Shown piece by piece: positions 1-5,164 of a stretch of DNA of 6,223 nt (within the stretch, counting starts at the first letter, position 1; every line of letters begins with the position of its first letter). The notes beneath the pieces are model-generated. The model was not told where the DNA came from. It saw only the letters and a list, made by a program, of their open reading frames with translations, and searched no databases. A program made the position numbers and the translations under genes. This DNA is from Acidimicrobiaceae bacterium. GTDB taxonomy: Bacteria; Actinomycetota; Acidimicrobiia; Acidimicrobiales; Ilumatobacteraceae. The DNA lies in assembly GCA_947490975.1 (NCBI GenBank), contig CANLHV010000074.1:1-6223 (forward strand), read 5' to 3'.

Positions 1-546
1 GGCACTGCGCCACGTACTGGCAACCCGATCGTTGATCAAAAGATTGCTAGCGAACTTATTGCCAGCACCAAAAATCAACTCGAACATCGCATCGTCATCG
101 ATATGGTTCACGACACATTGTTGCCATGGTGTTCGTTTCTTGATTGGCAACCTGAACCTTCGATTGTCGCTGTTGCCAATGTTCAGCACCTTGGCACTGA
201 AATATCTGGACAATTAAGCGAACCGCGACCCAGCGTTCTCGAACTTGCTTATGCACTTTCACCCACCCCGGCACTCGGCGGTGCGCCAAAACAAGACGCA
301 CTTGATCAAATCGCCCGTGTCGAAGGGATGAATCGCGGCCGATACGGGGGCGCCGTCGGATACTTGAACAAATCCGGAGATGGAATGTTCGCCGTCGCTA
401 TTCGATGCGCAGAGCTAGACCCGACGCGCATGACTGCCAGGCTCTTCGCTGGTGGCGGAATTGTCGGCGACAGTGATCCGATCAGCGAACTTGCTGAAAC
501 TCAAGCCAAGTTTCAAGCAATGTTGGCTGCACTTATTCGACCGTAA
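1..546 (+). CDS. menF: Isochorismate synthase, C-terminal part (5' truncated by window edge)
   Basis: This is the C-terminal 181 residues of a chorismate-binding enzyme. It isomerises chorismate to isochorismate in the cytoplasm, the first committed step of menaquinone synthesis. Visible motifs, numbered from the first codon in the window, are GTAPRTG (1-7), the HLGT block (63-66), SPTPALGGAPK (87-97), NRGRYGGAVGY (111-121), FAGGGIVGDSDP (about 149-160) and ELAET (163-167), which carries the family's Mg-binding glutamates. The Ala in PTPA (91) is typical of isochorismate synthases; anthranilate and aminodeoxychorismate synthases usually have Thr there. Compared with the common LHPTPA and FDRG forms, His is Ser and Asp is Asn, at positions not known to be catalytic. 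The reading frame is open to the left edge, so the start and the N-terminal half are missing. The gene ends in TAA, 24 bp from the convergent menD stop. The menD neighbour favours menF over a siderophore entC/dhbC, though the fold cannot separate these. Confidence 0.9.
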   Translation, partial: GTAPRTGNPIVDQKIASELIASTKNQLEHRIVIDMVHDTLLPWCSFLDWQPEPSIVAVANVQHLGTEISGQLSEPRPSVLELAYALSPTPALGGAPKQDALDQIARVEGMNRGRYGGAVGYLNKSGDGMFAVAIRCAELDPTRMTARLFAGGGIVGDSDPISELAETQAKFQAMLAALIRP

Positions 547-550
547 ATTA

Positions 551-574
551 CTTGATTCAATTGAATTAGTTCAA
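551..574. repeat. AT-rich inverted repeats between convergent menF and menD
   Basis: A perfect 12-bp palindrome, ATTCAATTGAAT, lies at 555-566. A second, mutually exclusive inverted repeat overlaps it: TTGAA (561-565), a 4-base loop, then TTCAA (570-574), reaching into the menD stop codon. The position between two convergent stops would suit a bidirectional terminator. However, both stems are short and AT-rich with no T-tract, so stability would be poor. I call it a repeat; terminator function is only a possibility. Confidence 0.3.
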
Positions 575-2271
575 CGCAGATTTGAAGCCACCATTTGGTT
601 GATGCGCTCATGAACTTTGACGTTTTCGTGTCGGTCGGTGACGACTCGAGCCAACCAAGGGCCTCGCTGAGATAAAACTTCAGCGAGGTCTGAAATGTTC
701 GTCAGTTCGTGCGTATTAATCTGGTGAGCTTGCGCCAACATTTTTATGTTGGCATCGTGCGGCGTACCAAAGATCTTTTCAAACTTCGCTTCATCAAGTG
801 TTTGGGCTTGTGGTAAGAAAGAGAAAATTCCACCACCGTTGTTGTCGATTACAACTATTCGCAAATCAATTTTTCGACTTGCCAGATTGATTAAACCATT
901 CACATCATGCAGCAAAGCAATGTCGCCAATAAGTAAAGTTGTCGGCTGACGGGTCGCCAGCGCTACGCCCACCGCCGTCGAAACGACGCCGTCGATGCCA
1001 TTGGCGCCCCGATTGGCATGAACACGAAGTCCGTTGCGTGGCGCGCCGAACCATTCGACATCTCGAATTGGCATCGAACTTGACACGACCAAATGAGATG
1101 CTTCAGGCACTAATGCATAGATCGCACGCGCCACACCCGGTTCGGTCAGGCCTGGTTCATCAGCGAGCGCAGCATTTATCGCCTTCTGCGCAGAATCTTC
1201 GGCAGCAACCCATTTATCAAGCCACGAGAGACTTCTCTTGCGAACAGATTCTTTCGAGTGCACAGAAACTAGGCCTGCACACAACTCATCGATATCACTG
1301 ACAATGTGCAACGAGCATTGTCGATCTGGGTCAGTGAGGCTTGGCGTTGTTGTGATGACGACTTGGTTTGCGCCAGAACCTGACAGCCATGAATTGACGA
1401 CCTTTGAAGCAGGAAGAGTGCCGAAACGTAAAACTACATCTGGTCTTAGCCTCTTCGAAAAATCTTCGTCGCGCAAAATTGCATCAGCCCCAGCGACGAC
1501 CAATTTGTTTGGCACGCGCGTGCCACTTCGCGGATCTGCAATTATGGGCCAGCCCAGAGTTTCAGCAAGACGCAAGATTGATTCGACCCGATAATTTTCG
1601 GGTCCGGCAATGATTAAACCATTTTCAGATTCAAGCGCCTTGTTCAGTTTGCGCAACGATCGCGACGAAGGCAAAGCAACTTTTTTAGTGATCACCGCAT
1701 CGTTTGCGTCTCTTGGCGGCAGATTTGTCGCAAACCCCATGAGCGGTTCACGAAATCGCAAGTTGAGATGAACTGGTCCTTGGACGTCGCCCAAACTCGT
1801 CGCAAAGAGATCGCGTGCAATGTGACGCCAAGTGTGACTTTCTGAATCATTAGCGACTTCAGCATTTACAAACTTTCGGATTGCCACACCGTAAAGATTT
1901 TGCTGGTCAATCGTTTGAGGTGCGCCGACGCCTTGTAGTTCTGCAGGTCGATCGGCCGTACAAATCAAAATCGGAGTTTCACTGTGATGAGCCTCGACAA
2001 CCGCCGGGTGAAACTCAACCGCCGCTGTGCCTGACGAACACACCAAAATCGCCGGAACCCCAGAAGCCTTGGCTATGCCAAGCGCAGCAAATGCGGCACT
2101 GCGCTCGTCATGAAAAATGTGCATTTCGATCTCTTGGCGGTTGGCTATTTCAAGTGCGATTGGCGTTGATCTCGACCCAGGAGATACAACCGCATGGCGC
2201 ACACCACAATGAAGCCATTCGTCCACCAATGTGGCACAAAAGGTTGCCGTAGTCGCCGCAGAAGAACCCAT
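571..2271 (-). CDS. menD: 2-succinyl-5-enolpyruvyl-6-hydroxy-3-cyclohexene-1-carboxylate (SEPHCHC) synthase
   Basis: A ThDP- and Mg-dependent enzyme that decarboxylates 2-oxoglutarate and adds the succinyl-semialdehyde unit to isochorismate. At 566 aa it is full length. The order is the usual one: ThDP pyrimidine domain (about 1-175), central domain (about 185-345) and pyrophosphate domain (about 365-540). Expected residues are present: SPGSRSTP (30-37, Arg34), the ThDP-activating Glu56 in HDERS, Arg108 in ADRP, Gln119 in GAPQ, Lys290, SSSMPIRD (397-404, Arg403), ANRGANGIDG (419-428, Arg421), and the Mg/ThDP motif GDIALLHD (449-456) with DNNGGG (476-481). Their spacing matches E. coli MenD residues Arg33, Glu55, Arg107, Gln118, Lys292, Arg395 and Arg413 as I recall them. 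SSSMPIRD has Ser where SNSMPIRD is commoner. The ATG at 2271 is the likely start: an AGAGG lies too close to it to serve as a ribosome site, and a -10-like hexamer at the leaderless distance precedes it. It is divergent from menH and convergent with menF. Confidence 0.97.
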   Translation of the reverse strand: MGSSAATTATFCATLVDEWLHCGVRHAVVSPGSRSTPIALEIANRQEIEMHIFHDERSAAFAALGIAKASGVPAILVCSSGTAAVEFHPAVVEAHHSETPILICTADRPAELQGVGAPQTIDQQNLYGVAIRKFVNAEVANDSESHTWRHIARDLFATSLGDVQGPVHLNLRFREPLMGFATNLPPRDANDAVITKKVALPSSRSLRKLNKALESENGLIIAGPENYRVESILRLAETLGWPIIADPRSGTRVPNKLVVAGADAILRDEDFSKRLRPDVVLRFGTLPASKVVNSWLSGSGANQVVITTTPSLTDPDRQCSLHIVSDIDELCAGLVSVHSKESVRKRSLSWLDKWVAAEDSAQKAINAALADEPGLTEPGVARAIYALVPEASHLVVSSSMPIRDVEWFGAPRNGLRVHANRGANGIDGVVSTAVGVALATRQPTTLLIGDIALLHDVNGLINLASRKIDLRIVVIDNNGGGIFSFLPQAQTLDEAKFEKIFGTPHDANIKMLAQAHQINTHELTNISDLAEVLSQRGPWLARVVTDRHENVKVHERINQMVASNLR

Positions 2272-2276
2272 GCCTC

Positions 2277-2282
2277 TATCGT
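2277..2282 (+). promoter_or_regulatory. Candidate -10 element toward the upstream ORF and menH
   Basis: TATCGT fits the TANNNT -10 consensus. A start 7 bases downstream of its last T falls at 2289, one base before the ATG at 2290; a spacing one base longer would start exactly on that ATG. No -35 hexamer is recognisable at 16-18 bp upstream. If used, menH would sit behind a 66-nt leader consisting almost entirely of a 21-codon reading frame. Confidence 0.45.
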
Positions 2283-2283
2283 G
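2278..2283 (-). promoter_or_regulatory. Candidate -10 element for leaderless menD
   Basis: Read on the minus strand the hexamer is CACGAT. It occupies -12 to -7 if transcription starts at the A of the menD ATG (2271). It keeps the two most conserved -10 bases, A at -11 and T at -7, but has C instead of T at -12. I see no -35 match at 16-18 bp. It overlaps the menH-directed hexamer on the other strand at five of six positions. Confidence 0.4.
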
Positions 2284-2289
2284 GCAGCA

Positions 2290-2355
2290 ATGAGAACAAA
2301 AAGTTTGGGACCTGTGGCAAAACGCACAAGATTGCCCGCGACAAGCACCAACTGA
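2290..2355 (+). CDS. Candidate 21-aa upstream ORF, translationally coupled to menH
   Basis: An ATG at 2290 opens 21 codons ending in TGA at 2353-2355. That TGA shares its last base with the menH ATG (TGATG), the classic arrangement for termination-reinitiation coupling. The peptide begins MRTKSLGPVAKR. It has five Lys/Arg, four Thr and no acidic, aromatic or Cys residues. With no Trp, Phe or Tyr codons, a classical aromatic-amino-acid attenuator is unlikely despite the chorismate link. The -10 element TATCGT lies at the right distance for leaderless translation from this ATG. I recognise no family; it may act as a leader whose translation delivers ribosomes to menH, which has no ribosome site of its own. 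A chance open frame of this length is quite possible, so the case rests on the exact promoter and stop positions. Confidence 0.4.
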   Translation: MRTKSLGPVAKRTRLPATSTN

Positions 2356-3113
2356 TGCTGAACTTTAAGCAATTCGGCAATGGTCCACGAGCTGTAATGG
2401 TGCACGGGTTTACACAGACCCATGAAACATGGGTCGATGTCATCGATTCTCTTAAGCAGAAATTTGAATTCATTGCAATCGACGCCCCCAACCACGGTGA
2501 CTCTTGCGATATCTCACTCAACTTAGAGTCAGGGGCACGAGCTATCGGCGAAGCTGGCGACAAAGCAACTTACATCGGCTATTCGCTTGGTGGACGATTT
2601 TGTCTCACCCTTGCACTCTCCGAGCCACAAAAGGTTTCGCGTCTCGTTTTGATAAGCACAACCGCGGGCATCGAAGACAAAGAACTGCGCTTAGAGCGCA
2701 TACGAAGCGACGAAGAGCTTGCAAAGCGAATCGAACAGATTGGAGTCAATCAATTTGTTGACGAGTGGCTGAGTCAGCCTCTATTTGCTGGTCTCAATGC
2801 CGAGACAAATCAGCGAAAGATTCGATTGAAAAACACAACAATCGGTCTAAGTTCAAGTCTGAGACTCTGCGGTGCCGGGCGCCAGCAACCAACTTGGTCG
2901 AGATTGAAAGAACTCAGCATGCCTGTTCTCGTGATCGCGGGTGCAAACGATGAAAAATACCGACTGCTGGCTGAACGATTGGTGTCAGAAATTGGCAGCA
3001 ACGCAACGATAGAAATAATTAAAAACTCAGGTCACACTCCGCATCTTGAACAACCCAGAATCTTTCAAGAATTGTTGTCGAGTTTTTTATCGAACAGTGA
3101 CTCTTCTAACTAA
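2355..3113 (+). CDS. menH: 2-succinyl-6-hydroxy-2,4-cyclohexadiene-1-carboxylate (SHCHC) synthase, alpha/beta hydrolase
   Basis: A 252-aa single-domain alpha/beta hydrolase, the usual MenH length. MenH removes pyruvate from SEPHCHC, the MenD product, to form SHCHC in the cytoplasm. Visible features are the oxyanion loop HGFTQT (17-22), the strand IAIDAPNHGDS (40-50), the nucleophile elbow GYSLGGR (75-81, Ser77), Asp199 in AGANDEKY, and His227 in SGHTPHLEQP. Ser77, Asp199 and His227 form the catalytic triad. Two features favour MenH over a generic hydrolase: Arg81 directly after the elbow, and GAGRQQPTW (173-181), resembling the MenH cap motif GxGxQxxLW. Location among four other men genes adds support. 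ATG 2355 is the only standard start in this frame upstream of the HGF motif; it has no Shine-Dalgarno, but TGATG overlap with a 21-codon frame offers coupling. Its 3' end overlaps convergent menA by 8 bp. Confidence 0.9.
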   Translation: MLNFKQFGNGPRAVMVHGFTQTHETWVDVIDSLKQKFEFIAIDAPNHGDSCDISLNLESGARAIGEAGDKATYIGYSLGGRFCLTLALSEPQKVSRLVLISTTAGIEDKELRLERIRSDEELAKRIEQIGVNQFVDEWLSQPLFAGLNAETNQRKIRLKNTTIGLSSSLRLCGAGRQQPTWSRLKELSMPVLVIAGANDEKYRLLAERLVSEIGSNATIEIIKNSGHTPHLEQPRIFQELLSSFLSNSDSSN

Positions 3114-3984
3114 TTAACAGGCCAACACTCAAAGTAATTGCAACAATGATTTGAACTCGACCAGTCATTACTAGAACTTCAATTAGATCGGGGCCAGTGG
3201 CCCCACTTACGACCCGCTTAATGGGTCTCGCCGCCGCTGCTAAACCAAGCAATGCAATTAACGCAGTTGGATGCGACAAACCAATAAGAGCAATAGCAAA
3301 ACCGGCAACAACAAATAGCGCAATGAAAAACTTGCGCGCGTTGGTTTCTCCGATTCGCACTGCAAGTGTTCGCTTACCAGCAACTGTGTCGCCTGCAATA
3401 TCTCGCAAGTTGTTAACCGCTAACAACGCACATGCAAGACAACCGACAACAACCGATGCAAAAAAACTGTCACGACTCAATGATTCGCTGATAACAAAGG
3501 TTGTACCCATGGTTGCAACCACGCCGAAGAAAACAAAGACAAACACTTCACCTAGACCCATGTAACCGTAAGGATTTTTACCCCCTGTGTAGTACCACCC
3601 CGCAAGAAAACAGAACACGCCGACGAGTAGCAGCCACCAAGAGGTTGATGCCGCAAGTACAAAACCGAACGCTGCCGCAACCCCGAACGCAAGAAATGTG
3701 GCCCGCTTCACGTCGGCAGGTTTCTTTGCCCCAGAACCGACGAGGCGAAGTGGACCAACTCGATTTTTGTCGGTGCCTCTAATGCCATCTGAATAATCAT
3801 TTGCAAAATTGACTGCAATCTGAAGGGCAAGGCTGACAATTAGCGCCAAAAAGGCGTTTGACCAATTATTTTGCGTTGAGTTTTCAACCTGGGCACACGC
3901 CGCACCGACGACAACTGGTGCGATTGCGGCGGGCAATGTCTTAGGTCGTGCGCCTTGAATCCACAACTTCATCGAATCTTTCAC
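3106..3984 (-). CDS. menA: 1,4-dihydroxy-2-naphthoate polyprenyltransferase
   Basis: A UbiA-superfamily integral membrane enzyme of 292 aa. It transfers a polyprenyl chain from its diphosphate to DHNA, giving demethylmenaquinone. It starts with the MenA-type amphipathic segment KLWIQGARPKTLPAA (6-20). The first Asp-rich motif is NFANDYSDGIRGTD (59-72), followed by VGPLRLVGSG (76-85). The second is NNLRDIAGDTVAGKRTLA (190-207). Both carry the Mg-diphosphate aspartates. The rest is hydrophobic, consistent with the family's eight to nine helices. I prefer the GTG start at 3984 over the ATG four codons later (3972), because a TAAGTT hexamer lies at exactly -12 to -7 of the GTG. Divergent from menE by 37 bp and convergent with menH, overlapping by 8 bp. 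The closest alternative, UbiA-type 4-hydroxybenzoate prenyltransferase, is unlikely given the motif wording and the neighbours. Confidence 0.95.
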   Translation of the reverse strand: MKDSMKLWIQGARPKTLPAAIAPVVVGAACAQVENSTQNNWSNAFLALIVSLALQIAVNFANDYSDGIRGTDKNRVGPLRLVGSGAKKPADVKRATFLAFGVAAAFGFVLAASTSWWLLLVGVFCFLAGWYYTGGKNPYGYMGLGEVFVFVFFGVVATMGTTFVISESLSRDSFFASVVVGCLACALLAVNNLRDIAGDTVAGKRTLAVRIGETNARKFFIALFVVAGFAIALIGLSHPTALIALLGLAAAARPIKRVVSGATGPDLIEVLVMTGRVQIIVAITLSVGLLIS

Positions 3985-3990
3985 GCAACT

Positions 3991-3996
3991 AACTTA
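3991..3996 (-). promoter_or_regulatory. -10 element of leaderless menA promoter
   Basis: On the minus strand the hexamer reads TAAGTT (TANNNT) and occupies -12 to -7 relative to the menA GTG at 3984, so transcription would start on the start codon. There is no Shine-Dalgarno between them. No convincing -35 element is seen (TTTCAG at about 17 bp is weak). Confidence 0.55.
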
Positions 3997-4009
3997 ACAA
4001 CAAAACATC

Positions 4010-4015
4010 TACGCT
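4010..4015 (+). promoter_or_regulatory. -10 element of leaderless menE promoter
   Basis: TACGCT (TANNNT) lies at exactly -12 to -7 relative to the menE GTG at 4022. The intervening GAAATA holds no ribosome site, so a leaderless mRNA beginning with GTG is predicted. The same promoter would also drive the overlapping transporter gene. No -35 match is seen. Confidence 0.55.
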
Positions 4016-4021
4016 GAAATA

Positions 4022-5164
4022 GTGCGCGAACTAGTTGCGATTGATCTGCCGGCAAGCAACGACTTCGTGGATGTTCTTAAAAGAATTTGGGATTCGGGTG
4101 ATGCCGCACTACCCCTAGACCAACGCTTGCCTGATGTCGCACGCAGAAACTTAATTACTCAATTTAAAGTCTCATCAATTGTCGGCAGCGATGGTTCGAA
4201 AGTGAAATTCGCAAATGGCGAGCCGGTTGATCAAGACGACGCTTTAGTCATAGCCACATCAGGCTCAACTGGTGAGCCCAAAGGTGTCGTGCACACCCAC
4301 ACATCGATTCAAGTCGCCATAACGACTACCGGTGCGCGTCTTGATTGTGCCGAAACAGATCATTGGTTGGCTTGTATCTCTCTCGCCCACGTCGGCGGCC
4401 TTTCTGTTGTGCTGCGTGCCTTGCATTTTGGATCACGCCTCACAATCGAACGACGCGCAGATCAAGCCACGATCGAAACAGCGTTTAACAATGGTGCGAA
4501 CATGACATCGCTCGTTCCGACCGTTTTGCATTCGGTCGATACTTCAGGTTTCAAGACTGTCCTGATCGGCGGCGCACATGCCCCAGCAAACCTGCCGAAC
4601 AACGCGATTTCAACGTATGGATTAACTGAGACTTTCGGCGGCGTCGTTTATAACGGTTCACCACTTGCCGGAGTCGAAGTTCGCATCAATCAAGATTCAG
4701 AAATTCAAATTCGTTGCAATTCGTTGTTGCGGTGCTATCGAAATGGATTAGACCCAAAGACCAGCGACGGCTGGTTGCTCACAGGCGACCTAGGAGAGTT
4801 TCATAACGAGAAATTATCGGTTCTCGGCCGCAAGGATGACCTAATCAAAACCGGCGGATACAAAGTTTGGCCAATAACTGTTGAGACTTGTCTCCGGCAG
4901 CATGATGCAGTTGCCGATGTCGTTGTTGCTGGCACCCCTGACGAGAAATGGGGCGAAGCAGTTACCGCTTGGGTGGTCTTAAAGCCCCACACGCCAAAAA
5001 TTCGAATTGAAGACTTAAGCAAACATGCGCGCCTCACTTTGCCCGATTACTGTGCGCCAAAAAAGCTTTTTGTGGTTGATCAGATACCGAGGTCGAGTCT
5101 TGGCAAAGTTTTGATGATTGATCTGTCAAAACTCTCTAATAAGTTGAATGCTCAACATGAATAA
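4022..5164 (+). CDS. menE: o-Succinylbenzoate-CoA ligase
   Basis: An ANL-superfamily acyl-CoA synthetase that activates o-succinylbenzoate with ATP and CoA to OSB-CoA, the substrate of MenB. Motifs in order: the P-loop TSGSTGEPKG (79-88), STYGLTET (197-204), GWLLTGDLGEF (about 250-260, Asp256), the hinge GRKDDLIKTGGYKV (269-282, Asp272/273) and PRSSLGKVLM (356-365), where Lys362 is the adenylation lysine. At 380 aa it is shorter than the roughly 450-490 aa enzymes of Bacillus and E. coli. The shortening is before the P-loop, at the N terminus, as in the short MenE proteins of mycobacteria. All core motifs remain, so it should be active. GTG at 4022 is chosen because a TACGCT -10 element puts the transcription start on it. 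Assignment to OSB rather than another acid rests on the men neighbours. Confidence 0.92.
   Translation: MRELVAIDLPASNDFVDVLKRIWDSGDAALPLDQRLPDVARRNLITQFKVSSIVGSDGSKVKFANGEPVDQDDALVIATSGSTGEPKGVVHTHTSIQVAITTTGARLDCAETDHWLACISLAHVGGLSVVLRALHFGSRLTIERRADQATIETAFNNGANMTSLVPTVLHSVDTSGFKTVLIGGAHAPANLPNNAISTYGLTETFGGVVYNGSPLAGVEVRINQDSEIQIRCNSLLRCYRNGLDPKTSDGWLLTGDLGEFHNEKLSVLGRKDDLIKTGGYKVWPITVETCLRQHDAVADVVVAGTPDEKWGEAVTAWVVLKPHTPKIRIEDLSKHARLTLPDYCAPKKLFVVDQIPRSSLGKVLMIDLSKLSNKLNAQHE

Noticed and set aside
259..261. Ser in place of the common His of the LHPTPA motif in the isochorismate synthase, with Asn for Asp in the later FDRG motif
   Set aside because: These positions vary among isochorismate synthases and are not known catalytic residues; the diagnostic Ala and the ELAET glutamates are intact, so loss of function is not supported.
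551..574. Palindrome between menF and menD as an intrinsic terminator
   Set aside because: Stems are 5-6 bp, AT-rich and without a T-tract; kept only as a low-confidence repeat.
939..1613. Overlapping plus-strand open frames of 69-120 codons opposite menD
   Set aside because: They lie antisense to conserved MenD motifs, have Arg/His/Pro-rich translations typical of shadow frames, and have no start signals.
1881..2252. 123-codon plus-strand frame opposite the MenD N terminus
   Set aside because: Antisense shadow of the ThDP pyrimidine domain; no domain-like sequence and no promoter or ribosome site.
2145..2563. Minus-strand frames of 116 and 95 codons spanning the menD-menH intergenic region
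   Set aside because: They overlap both real genes in other frames, show no family resemblance, and would cross the divergent promoter region.
3197..3565. Open frame of 122 codons on the plus strand inside menA
   Set aside because: It is the complementary shadow of the menA coding sequence; its low-complexity Thr/Ala/Lys-rich translation has no recognisable domain, while the minus strand encodes a complete UbiA enzyme.
4022..4255. Possible truncation of MenE at its N terminus
   Set aside because: At 380 aa it is short against Bacillus or E. coli MenE, but similar short forms are normal in actinobacteria and every catalytic motif is present.
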